NCBI GenBank assembly: GCA_023091735.1
Contig: JALKBU010000164.1
Span: 1-64,000 of the forward strand
DNA: 64,000 nucleotides
Direction of reading: 5' to 3'
DNA from: Trichomonas tenax
Taxonomy: Eukaryota; Parabasalia; Trichomonadida; Trichomonadidae
Shown piece by piece: positions 49,370-60,000 of the stretch (position 1 is the stretch's first letter; each line of letters begins with the position of its first letter). Position numbers and translations under genes: made by a program. The notes beneath the pieces were generated by a model. That model was not told the origin of the DNA, did not search any database, and worked only from the letters and a program-made list of their open reading frames with translations.

Positions 49370-52300
49370 ATGAAGAAAATCTTTCAGAAACTTTTCGGTA
49401 ATCAATCGATTTCGCCCGAATTCGAGGAATCCAAGTTCCACGCCTGTATCCCCAACGATGAGATAAGTTTGGCGCCGAGCAATCGCTCTTATTCGCTCGA
49501 AAAAGATGATTTAGCACGATTACTGCTTGCAAATCCAGAAATAATCAATGATACGCAGAAGTGTCTACACTATATCCTGGAAACATCCGAAAATCCAGAA
49601 ATTTACGCGTATTTAAATAAATATTATCAAACTTGGAATAAATCAAAAGAATTATCAAACGCACGACTTCTCACCGGCGTAAATACAAAAACAGACACAC
49701 CACCTGGTGACGAATCATCTGTTCTACTCGATATGATTAATATTTTATTCAATTCTTCTTTAGATCTCGAAATCAACCCAGATGCTGTGAAAAAATGTCT
49801 TGATACTCTTCATTTAATTAAAGAGGATGTTAAATTAACGCCGCCAGCACCTCAAACACGATTAATGCACAAATATTTTTCAAGTTTACTTACAGCGAGT
49901 CCTATTTGTCCAAGAGCCATTACCTCGAACGGAAGTTACTTATTTATCCTTTCTTCAGACGCTATTTTGACAGTTTTTCCACTTCTTGATAATGGAGCAC
50001 TTTTAACTCCATTCACTGTCACTCTTGATTTTAATCCAACATTGGTTTCAAATATCGCTGTTATCAATGACTATTTATACGTCAGATCGAATTCAGTCGT
50101 CAAATTCCCACTTGCTGATATTCATCCGCATAAAATTTTGCCAATAAAAGGCATTGAAGTCACTGATAACAAAATTTTCCTTGTTGCGTCTGATGGCGTT
50201 GTTTACGTCACTATAAGAGAAGAAAAATATGCCGCAATTTACGATGTTCAAACAGATAGAAAAATTGCCGAGTGCATTCTATTTAAATCAGACGTTTTTC
50301 TTCATTCATCGTATTCGGAATTAGTCAGTCATCACATTATCTATGAAAGTCTTGTAGAAACAAATGGATCATTCATATCTTTTTATCTTCCTATTGATAG
50401 AAACAAATATTTGTGCCGCCAATTCTCGCTCATCAATGGTTTGCACGTATATGACTATGAGATTGATGATGGATTCGATTGTGTCGCGCTCAATTTGAAC
50501 ATTATTCATAAGCTGCATTATTGTGTAAGAAATGTCAATGGACAATTCATTCTTGAATCAAATACTTATTCCGGTGCTGATAATCCATTTATTTATGGAT
50601 TAGAAGTTCCTCGTATTTCAAATATGTGTTCAATCGATGAAAAACTTAAACTCCATATTTCTACGATATTACTCGCATCGATTGGTGTCGATTTACCTCC
50701 ATGTTTAAGACTCAAGAATAGCGATGAATTCCAAATTCTTCTTTCGAACATCATGTTTTACATGAACAAAGATCCAAATGATCCAAAAATTCGCGTTACA
50801 CTTCAAACATTTGTTCTTATGACTGCTATGCATTGCCACATATTTATCGATAATAAGAAATCACTTTCTTTATTAGAATCAATTTTAGTTAATATTCCAA
50901 AGAAGTTTATCGATAATATTTCGATAAATTTAGTCACTTTGTTACTGACACAATGTTGGAATCACTTGATGAGCAAGAACTCCTTAAATGTTGTTGTCGA
51001 ACTTGCAAAATTAACAAAAGGCCCAATCTTTGATCGCCTCATTGCTGATCTTTCTCGTTCTCATTTTCTTGCACGAATTTCAGTTTCAAGTTCAAATGTT
51101 TTCTCTCATAACCTCATGATAGACTGTCCTTATGATAAATCGGACAAGATTATGATGCAGCTTTTAATGCTTCAGCAACGTGTATTGATTCGAGAAACTG
51201 TTAAAGAACTTCATGATAATACATTTTCATCTGTCAAAATCTTCAAAGCATCAACTGTCAATACAACGATGCTTGACTTCCTTGGTGAATATTCATCTAT
51301 AATTTTCAACGCTTATATCAACAGTCTCACAAAATACATGAACGAAAATGAATTATTAGAAAGCTCAACACATCATTTGTTTTCTAACTTCATGAATCTC
51401 CTCATCTCTATTTCTCAGCATCATTCTGTTGCTCAAATAATCCTTCCTCTTCTATCAATGGCAATCATTGCACAAAACAACTTCATTGAGAAAGTCAAAC
51501 CTACGTCAGCCGATTTAACTCTTGCATTTTCGTTTGGAATCTTTTGCAGCACACTTTTGAAGGGTGGTGATGTTTCTTCATTTGAAAAGAATTACAAATG
51601 GGTTATCTCTGCTAACTCTCATCTCGTCGACAATGAACAAATGTTAAACAACTGCATTCAAAATCCAAGAAATAGCGATCGAATCATGAATTGCAAGAGC
51701 ATAATGCAAAACATGTATAAAATTTGGAAACCATTAATTCACAAGAAATTAAAGGACGATGTCAAAGAAATTGATTATTTGGTGCTTTCTATTTTCGATA
51801 TTCATATCAGCGATTCCTTAAATTGCATTAAGACTTCGATAAATAGTTCATTTACCGAAGAATCTCGTAGGATTTTAGATAATATCGTTAAAGTCCGAAA
51901 TCATTTCATGCAAATCAAAAATGACAAACAATCTAATTCCTTATTGCAAGAGAAGATCAATATTCTTCTTAATCTTCGAACTAATTTTGATAACTCAGAT
52001 GATCCATATAAACTCATAACAGACTTTTTGATATCCAGTGATTCAGCAAAACCACTGTTTCATTTTATCAGCAATCAGAAAACAAGAGTCCAACTCACAT
52101 CCATCGGTTTCGCTCTTCTTCAAGATATATTCTCTAAAGGCCTCAGCCCTCTTTTCTATAGAACTGTTGTCAAAGTTTTCTCTGACATAGAGAATTTCGA
52201 AAATCTCAGAACAGTTTTGAAGTTTTCATCGAAGCCATTATCATCCATTTCATCATTCATCAACATTTCGTTGCCAATGAAAGAACAAATTCCAATCATT

Positions 52301-55300
52301 CCAGTTATCAGGAAATTGATTGAATCTAACGCTATGGAACCAAACGAAGTTGGAGACATTCTCACATCATCTTTTCTTGATATAATGAATAACGATCAGA
52401 TACAATTTAACCAACTTGCACTTTGTTGGGGATTCGTTCACACGATTAAAAATTCTATTCATGTCCTAATTGACAAGCTTTCATTTTCACCACGAAACTG
52501 GCACATTGGCTTGTTAACGAATTATATCGAAACCTCTAAATCATGTCCAGAAGAAGCATATAACAAAATCTTTGATTATGCATTAAATACAGAATCAAAC
52601 AGAGCAAAAATTATTTGCTTGACACTGTTTTATGCAATGAAATACGCGAAACTATCATATGAAAAAGCTACATCAGACATCAACAAAATTTTGGAATTTA
52701 TTGGAAAGAATATTTTGAGTTCTACAAAATTGGATTTCGTATCAGAGTTTTCATCAATGATGAGAATGATTTTGAAAGATAAAAGTCCAGTTTCCGCAAT
52801 TTTCAAAGATATAATTTCAAATGTCAGCAATCATTCATGCATTGAATTAAAGCTCGCTGTTTTATCCATATTTGGCGGATGCATTGAAACAATTCATGCA
52901 TTTTGTCATGCAGAAATTCGAAGCGATCCATTCACAATTATGAAAGTCGTAATGGCAGGTCCACAAAATTTCGTTGTTCCTCCACTCAGTGAAGAAACTG
53001 AGTTGCAATTATTAAGCAAAGAAATGGAGATTTTTGTTAAACCAACTGTTGAATTCGAATGGAAAGACCATCGCAATTTCGATCAAGTTATTGAAATATC
53101 AAAGAGTTGCTTCCATCAAAGCGAGAAATGTGCTGTTATTGTACTTAATGCTTTATCTAAGTTCTGTGAAAATCCAAAGTTTTGCAAGAAATATAAAAGC
53201 ACAATAATTGGAATGATTTCGAACTACACAATGCCATTTGATACAATAGATGAAACAATTGAACACTTTATTGCTGCTTCAGAATCGAAAGCTCTTCCAA
53301 AATTCAATGAATTCGACGTTTTGATGAATGGCCCAAATCCAACATTTTTCTCAAAGTCATACAAGAACAGTGCGATTGTTAAATTTACAATTTACTGTGA
53401 AACTAACTTTGAAGGATGTATTGGAATAATGGATGTTCATAACAAGAAATGCAACACAAATAACTTTGTTGTTCTTCCACATTTCATGACTATTCCTTTG
53501 CAGAAAAAGATTGATCAGCCAGCTCCAAACAAAGTTGTAATGGTAGTTGTGGATTTCGATTCTAAAATATTCAAAATCAACGATGGAGATATTCCATGGA
53601 AAGCATCATCGGCAGCGACACATAGAATAATAATTCAGGGATCTAATATTTTAGATATCCAAACAGAAGAAATTATTCCAGCTTCAGTAGATTTAGTTCC
53701 TATTCAAAGAACTCTTCCAGGCATCAACAATTTCAATCAAGTATCATCTCTTATTTCTTTGCCAACAGCAATACCTAAAAACGCCGCAGAAAAAATCAAT
53801 CAAGTTTTTTCAAACGATATTGTTGATTTCACATTACCTATAGAAACAATTCCATCAATTATTGGTGTAAATCCTCTTCCATCTGGAATCATAGAACCAT
53901 CTGAAGCGACATCCATGACTCAGAGTATGAAAGATTACTACGTTGAACAAGTTTTGTTTGAACTTCGTTCTCAAATTGCAACAATTGTTTTATCAAAAAT
54001 TGTTGCCAATTCTCCATCGATGATTCCAGATAAGGTTGCTTTCAGACTATTTTCGATATTATTAACAATGCTTGAACCAATGTATTGGGACTCCATGATA
54101 CAAAAAATGTTGCCATGGGACAGTATTGCAACTATTTTGAATTCTCGCTCAAGAATGAATGTTCTTCCATATGATATGTCAAATATCTGTCTTGATTGCA
54201 TTAGGAAAATCAGCGAGTTACCAGACTTTGCTGTTAACTTACTGAGATATACATCAACATTGGTTGCAACAAATTCAGTTCATTTAATGACAAACATTTC
54301 CCAAAATTGCAAACTTTTTGTTCCAGGAACATTTAATCCATCGCAAGTTATAGTTGATTTCCGAAGCAATCCTCGCATTTCTGATATCATTATTGGACTT
54401 TCTGCTTTTAATGTTTATGAAAAACCGCAGTTCTTCGGTGGTTCTTTCCTTAACTTCTCAATGAACGAAGGATTGCCAACACTTCCGTTATTTGCTCTCC
54501 CAGTCTATCGAAATACAACGTCTTGGATATTTGGAACAACATACGAAGCTCTTCTTCTACTTAGAACAATAAATATGTTGGATATCAAAGTCAATCCATT
54601 CTTCACAAAGTTGAAACTCATTGAAATGATTGTGTCATGTTGCCCAATCGCTTTGTTCCATGTTAAAGATTTGATAAGACAACTAGGAAGCAAATTCGTT
54701 CAAAATAGTGAATTAACAGACAACTATGCTCGGCATATTCTTTATCTCTATTCTTTCGCGAGAAGTAAAAACAAAGAATCAGGTTCAATTATTCAATTCG
54801 CACAGAAGGAGGTATTGCAAATAAAAGATGATACTGCATCACTTATTGCACCATACTTCCCAGAATTCAAGACCTGTCCACCTCAAAATGTCAACATGGA
54901 TGCGAAACTGAAAATCAAGTTACCAAATTTGATGCAATCTGATAAGAAAGATGTTTTAATAATGAACAACATGGTAATCTTTTCATCAATTGCTCAACAA
55001 AATCGTTCAATCGAAGGATTTCCGTTCTATAATGCTCTTCCATATTGGCTTGCGTTCGATTACATTCTTGATTTCCCAGGTATTCGATCTTCAAAATTAA
55101 CAATCAACAAAGTTGATGAAAATAAAATATCGGTCTCAGGTTTGGGTACACATTGTTTGTTGGCAAAAGAAATTATGCCTGATGATGCATTAATCATGAT
55201 TTCGAAAGATCCACAATTTATTGAACCTCAAATCTATACTCAGGCCGATCTTCCGACAAATATTTTTATCGATAAACTAATTTATATCACAGTCATCAGT

Positions 55301-56857
55301 GAAGGTGTTTCTGTTGATTGTTTGGGTTTCAGGCCAGTTAAAAATGGCTCGAATAAGAAAGGTGGTAAAGATAATTTAAAGCTTCCTCCGAGCACTTCAA
55401 TTATTCCATCAAAGATTCACGATGAATTTGTCAGAGACATGACTGTGATGCAAAAGCAATGGTCTAAATCTGACACAATAGGTCTCATAAACGATCTTCA
55501 ACAAAATGTTCTTGAAGAACGCAACAGCCGATTTGTAATTGCAAAAGCACTTGAAACAAATTATGTGCACAAATATCCAATTAAAGTTGTGCTCATGCAA
55601 GCAGTGCTTATACACTTTTTCAACTATTCTGCATTCAGGTTCGATATGCTTCCAAGCAAGCGCTTATCATATTACATCTTGCCAGCCAAGCAATCGAAGC
55701 AACTTCTTAAAGAAGCCTTTTTAACATCAGGTTCTATGGTTGAAATAGAAATCAACAGGAGAAAGGCAAGAAAGATTGTACTGGAGAATAAGATCGACAA
55801 AAGCAGTGCTGAAGATTCAATCATTGCACAGTTTACTGATGCTATATCGATGTTTAAAGCATATACATTGAGACTGAATGAACGTCCATGGCGTGTTAAA
55901 TTCAAAGATGAATCCGCCATTGATGCTGGCGGTCCATCAAGAGAGCTTTTCAACGAGATTAGTACATCTATCTTTCAACCGCATTCAATGCTGTTCATTC
56001 CAACACCAAACGGTATCAACCACGTTGGAGAAAACAGAGAATTTTTCGTTCCTTATCCAACCAAATTATGGAACAAAACCAAAAAGGAGTATTACACAAT
56101 TGGTGTTTTCCTCGGAATCGTAATGAGATGTGGATATTATCAGGATCTTCCATTTGCAAACTTTGTCTGGAAATACCTTGCTTATGAGCCATTGGAAGAG
56201 GAAGACTTTACATCGGTCGATACTCAACTTGGCGATCTTTTCAATACACTCAGATACATCAGAGAAGATGGATTTAAAGAGTGCTTTGGAAACCTTAAGT
56301 GGACTGTAACTGATTGGAATGGAGCTCAATTAAAGATCTCATCAAAACAAGAATTTGTTCAGTACAACCAGAGAGAAATTTATATTTCTGGTTGCATTGA
56401 TGCTCGCTTCGAATCTATCAAAATTGCTTTGAATGAAATTAGAAGAGGATTTTGTGATAATGCTGGCTTTGTTACTCATAAATTAGCGACATCATCTATC
56501 TTGTCATATCTTGCTCAAGGCTCAAGAATCATTACAGTTGAGTCGCTGAAAAATATAACAAATATTTATGGTGGACAAGCATTTACGAATATATTCTGGG
56601 AAGCTGTTTCTATGATGACTAATGAGCAAAGGTCTCTACTTCTGAAATTTGCAACAACGTTAACAAGGATTCCTAATCCATCAGTGAACCCCAACTTCAA
56701 AGTCACCGTTAATGTTGAACACTCGAGCGAAAATGCACTTCCTAGAGCCTCAACTTGCTTCAACAGAATGTACACTCCAGACTATCCTTCAGCCAAAATC
56801 GCTTACAAGAAATTTGTGACTGCCATAGAAATGTGTGATACTATGGAGAATGCTTAG
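49370..56857 (+). CDS. Giant HECT-type E3 ubiquitin ligase (2495 aa)
   Basis: A HECT ubiquitin ligase: it takes ubiquitin from an E2 onto its own cysteine and passes it to a substrate. The HECT domain fills about residues 2150-2495. RPWRVKFKDESAIDAGGPSR opens it, and the C-lobe has LPRASTCFNRMYTPDYPS with the active Cys at residue 2463, as in the family pattern LPxAxTCF. Residues about 160-400 look like repeated beta blades (SNGSYLFILSSDAILTVF, YLYVRSNSVVKFPLADI), so a propeller is possible. Most of the rest is helical (HEAT-like), and residues about 1310-1450 look SPRY- or lectin-like (MVVVDFDSKIFKINDGD). Huge HECT proteins with N-terminal scaffolds are known in trichomonads and as HERC/HUWE-type ligases elsewhere. 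Substrates cannot be inferred. Confidence 0.92.
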   Translation: MKKIFQKLFGNQSISPEFEESKFHACIPNDEISLAPSNRSYSLEKDDLARLLLANPEIINDTQKCLHYILETSENPEIYAYLNKYYQTWNKSKELSNARLLTGVNTKTDTPPGDESSVLLDMINILFNSSLDLEINPDAVKKCLDTLHLIKEDVKLTPPAPQTRLMHKYFSSLLTASPICPRAITSNGSYLFILSSDAILTVFPLLDNGALLTPFTVTLDFNPTLVSNIAVINDYLYVRSNSVVKFPLADIHPHKILPIKGIEVTDNKIFLVASDGVVYVTIREEKYAAIYDVQTDRKIAECILFKSDVFLHSSYSELVSHHIIYESLVETNGSFISFYLPIDRNKYLCRQFSLINGLHVYDYEIDDGFDCVALNLNIIHKLHYCVRNVNGQFILESNTYSGADNPFIYGLEVPRISNMCSIDEKLKLHISTILLASIGVDLPPCLRLKNSDEFQILLSNIMFYMNKDPNDPKIRVTLQTFVLMTAMHCHIFIDNKKSLSLLESILVNIPKKFIDNISINLVTLLLTQCWNHLMSKNSLNVVVELAKLTKGPIFDRLIADLSRSHFLARISVSSSNVFSHNLMIDCPYDKSDKIMMQLLMLQQRVLIRETVKELHDNTFSSVKIFKASTVNTTMLDFLGEYSSIIFNAYINSLTKYMNENELLESSTHHLFSNFMNLLISISQHHSVAQIILPLLSMAIIAQNNFIEKVKPTSADLTLAFSFGIFCSTLLKGGDVSSFEKNYKWVISANSHLVDNEQMLNNCIQNPRNSDRIMNCKSIMQNMYKIWKPLIHKKLKDDVKEIDYLVLSIFDIHISDSLNCIKTSINSSFTEESRRILDNIVKVRNHFMQIKNDKQSNSLLQEKINILLNLRTNFDNSDDPYKLITDFLISSDSAKPLFHFISNQKTRVQLTSIGFALLQDIFSKGLSPLFYRTVVKVFSDIENFENLRTVLKFSSKPLSSISSFINISLPMKEQIPIIPVIRKLIESNAMEPNEVGDILTSSFLDIMNNDQIQFNQLALCWGFVHTIKNSIHVLIDKLSFSPRNWHIGLLTNYIETSKSCPEEAYNKIFDYALNTESNRAKIICLTLFYAMKYAKLSYEKATSDINKILEFIGKNILSSTKLDFVSEFSSMMRMILKDKSPVSAIFKDIISNVSNHSCIELKLAVLSIFGGCIETIHAFCHAEIRSDPFTIMKVVMAGPQNFVVPPLSEETELQLLSKEMEIFVKPTVEFEWKDHRNFDQVIEISKSCFHQSEKCAVIVLNALSKFCENPKFCKKYKSTIIGMISNYTMPFDTIDETIEHFIAASESKALPKFNEFDVLMNGPNPTFFSKSYKNSAIVKFTIYCETNFEGCIGIMDVHNKKCNTNNFVVLPHFMTIPLQKKIDQPAPNKVVMVVVDFDSKIFKINDGDIPWKASSAATHRIIIQGSNILDIQTEEIIPASVDLVPIQRTLPGINNFNQVSSLISLPTAIPKNAAEKINQVFSNDIVDFTLPIETIPSIIGVNPLPSGIIEPSEATSMTQSMKDYYVEQVLFELRSQIATIVLSKIVANSPSMIPDKVAFRLFSILLTMLEPMYWDSMIQKMLPWDSIATILNSRSRMNVLPYDMSNICLDCIRKISELPDFAVNLLRYTSTLVATNSVHLMTNISQNCKLFVPGTFNPSQVIVDFRSNPRISDIIIGLSAFNVYEKPQFFGGSFLNFSMNEGLPTLPLFALPVYRNTTSWIFGTTYEALLLLRTINMLDIKVNPFFTKLKLIEMIVSCCPIALFHVKDLIRQLGSKFVQNSELTDNYARHILYLYSFARSKNKESGSIIQFAQKEVLQIKDDTASLIAPYFPEFKTCPPQNVNMDAKLKIKLPNLMQSDKKDVLIMNNMVIFSSIAQQNRSIEGFPFYNALPYWLAFDYILDFPGIRSSKLTINKVDENKISVSGLGTHCLLAKEIMPDDALIMISKDPQFIEPQIYTQADLPTNIFIDKLIYITVISEGVSVDCLGFRPVKNGSNKKGGKDNLKLPPSTSIIPSKIHDEFVRDMTVMQKQWSKSDTIGLINDLQQNVLEERNSRFVIAKALETNYVHKYPIKVVLMQAVLIHFFNYSAFRFDMLPSKRLSYYILPAKQSKQLLKEAFLTSGSMVEIEINRRKARKIVLENKIDKSSAEDSIIAQFTDAISMFKAYTLRLNERPWRVKFKDESAIDAGGPSRELFNEISTSIFQPHSMLFIPTPNGINHVGENREFFVPYPTKLWNKTKKEYYTIGVFLGIVMRCGYYQDLPFANFVWKYLAYEPLEEEDFTSVDTQLGDLFNTLRYIREDGFKECFGNLKWTVTDWNGAQLKISSKQEFVQYNQREIYISGCIDARFESIKIALNEIRRGFCDNAGFVTHKLATSSILSYLAQGSRIITVESLKNITNIYGGQAFTNIFWEAVSMMTNEQRSLLLKFATTLTRIPNPSVNPNFKVTVNVEHSSENALPRASTCFNRMYTPDYPSAKIAYKKFVTAIEMCDTMENA

Positions 56858-57058
56858 TTTGTTGAATTTTTAAATGTTTCTATTTTTATTTATAAATTCA
56901 CATATTTTTGTTCAACGCTAATCTATATAGTACAATGGTCGCATTTTGAAGCTCATTACTTTTTAATGAAAAAAAAAACATTTTTTTATTACATTGACAT
57001 CAATTTAACTCGCTAATGATTATTTTTGACAAAAAATGACATTTTGCTTTGTAAAGTG

Positions 57059-57063
57059 TCACT
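57059..57063 (+). promoter_or_regulatory. Initiator-like TCACT motif
   Basis: AGTGTCACTTTTATATAAA precedes the ATG at 57074. The motif fits TCA-Py-(T/A) and lies 15 nt before the ATG. It supports 57074 over the in-frame ATG at 57026, which is upstream of the motif. Confidence 0.45.
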
Positions 57064-57073
57064 TTTATATAAA

Positions 57074-60000
57074 ATGTCAGCGAATTTTCGTCTTCTTGAA
57101 AGATTTCGAAGACGTCAGAGACCTGATCCGCCACAAATGAAACTTTTCGACTCTGATTTCGAGAATCTTCTGAAAGAAGATCCAAACGGCTTGAAAAGGA
57201 ATCAAAAGAAGAAAAATTCGTCAGACGAAGAAGATGTTGTTATTGGACGATTACCACGCAAATTAACGTCCGCTGACAGTTCATCTTCGCAAGCAAAATC
57301 ACGAAAGCAATTGAATATTTCAAATAACGAAGTTTCTTCGATCGACACCCCATTACATAAATACAAGAACACTGAAGTAATGTCTTCAAGAACTCCACAG
57401 GAAATCACAAAATTACAATTAAGCGAATATTCAGTTTCGATTGGAACTGAAGCTCGTAATATCACAAATAAATCAACAAATGATTACACAAGCAGTGAAT
57501 GCCAGACTGACTCCATACAGTTGAGCTTGGATAATTTGAATTCTACCAATCGCCCATCGACATCTCGATCTTTTTCAGCTTTATCAAGTACATCAAGCTT
57601 TGACAATGGTGGTGTTGCATTGGAAGTCAATGATACATCAGAAGTTGATTTCTTGAAATCTCTCCGACAAGATTTTATTATGTTGGATCACAAACCTTCA
57701 GAAAAAGAGATGAATTCGCTTCAGCAGCTTCCAAAGACCGTCGGTTTGTATCTCCCGGCGACAAAGTTGCTACTGACATATTTATTGCCAAATTCGAAAA
57801 ATTCAGTCTATTACTGCTCCCAAACAAAGCTTTCTTATCCTTTGGAACAAAATCTGCAATACATTACTAACGATACATTGAAACACATCAATTTAAACTT
57901 CGAAACATTATCAAAAGAAAATCGAACAATAAATAACATAAAATATGGATCTTTGCTTTCAAACAAACAACAAATCAATGAAATTATTCGCAGTAATTCG
58001 ATTATAATTATTTTCGATCCTTCTTTTAGTTTCAAGAACTTTCAGATGTTCCAAGATAACAAAACTCCATATTTTATGATAACAGACCGTGAACTCGCTC
58101 AAGAAATGTTTCCTAAGATAGACTTTTCATCAGATTTATATTATTACAGATTTGAAGATCGAAAAATGTTGAAAATGGACGATATTGAAAATTCAACATT
58201 AAATCAATTTATTGAAACAAATTCTATCGAAAATCCAAATGAAACAAGAACTTTGTTAGATTTTAAGTTTGGATCAGTGATAAAAATTAAAGAGAACCTA
58301 AGTTCGTTAATTAATTCTGGATCCAATTTTTTATTATTTGATCACATTCCAACAAATGAAGAAAAACAAGTTTTAGAAAAATTGAAACATTATCCTTACT
58401 TTATTTGCATTGATCCAATTATTTTAGACACATTCAGAATTCCGCAAACAAAGAATGGAATATTTCAATGTTCGAATTCTAAAATAGAAGAAGTGAATGA
58501 TCTCGATAATGTAACAGAAAAAGAATTGAAAATTGATGATAGAAATGTCAATGGAATAAATTATGGAACAGAAATCAAAACTGAAAACGAAATTCAAACA
58601 TTGATGGAATCAAGCAAAAACATAATTTTCTTATTCGATGACAATGTAGATGTTTCAATATTCGATAATTTATCAGACGACATTTGTTACTTCACACTCA
58701 AAGATAGAAATCTTTTAGACAAAATTTGTCCAGGTTATGTTGCAAACACAGGAACAGTTTATTATCGTTATAATGATGGGAAATGTTATGATTTAGATTC
58801 ACTAATGACGGAAGATGACTTAAACAATTATTTGGAACAACTCAAAGTTGAAAATTATGAAATTGATGATAATCGAGAACAAAATGGAATCAAATGCGGA
58901 ACAGTCATCAAAGATGAAAATGTTTTAGATGAATTAATTGAGAAACACGAATTCCTTGTGTTTAATCGAGTTCCATCATTAAAAGAAATTGAAATTCTTG
59001 AATCACTTCCATCACATTATGGATATTTCATAATAACAGCTCCAAAACTATTGAAAAAATTAAAAACAAAAATCAATAGTGATGATATCTATTTCAACTC
59101 ATTGTACAACCTCTCAAGATCAATAAACTTCGAAATGACAACAGATAACATGAATTCATTCATTAATCTTTTGAGTTTAACAAGAAATTATCCAAATATT
59201 GTTAATCAAGAAATTTTTGATCAAATCATTAAATCAAAACAAGATTTATTCATTGGAGGTTCTATAATTTCACAGTTCAAATCATTGGATTTATCTGAAT
59301 CATTTTTATTATTGCAAAACGATTTTATTCCTGATAATAATGTTTATTTCATTCCATCAAACAGAAAGTTCATTTCTCAATATCACGACAAAATTGATCT
59401 TTCTTCAATCAACAAATATTTGTTTTCGAAGCAAGGAAAATACAATGATATCGAATTTGGATCAAAGATAAACTCAGAGCAAATCAATCAGTTGAAACAA
59501 AATGGATTTAGTTTCTTTTTAGTCAATGGAAACGTTTCAAGATTTCCACCGATGATTGGATATTTTATTGTTGACAACAATGAACTTAACAATCAATATA
59601 AAGGACTTCAAAACTGTTTGAGTGTTTATTATTGTTCTAACAATCAAAGAGTTTTCCCATATAACAGCGTTTTTAACGAATATGAAATCAATGAATTTTT
59701 ATCAAATGTTTACAACCAAAGCTCAATACCAGAACTTAATGAAATCGAAGATGAAAGACAGATTTGTTCTATTAATTATGGAGCAATTCTAGATGAAATT
59801 TCTTTAGATAAATTGAAGCAAAGTTTGTTCTTCATTTTCAACAAGAATCTGAGTGAAAGAGTTTTGGAAATCTTCAAAGATCTTCCGTATGATGTTGGAT
59901 TCTTTTTACTCAAAGACGAGTCTTTAGTTAAAAATCTCGACGAAAAATTTTCTGGATTCCCCGAAAACAACATTTTGTTCTATAATGGGAAAACGAATGA

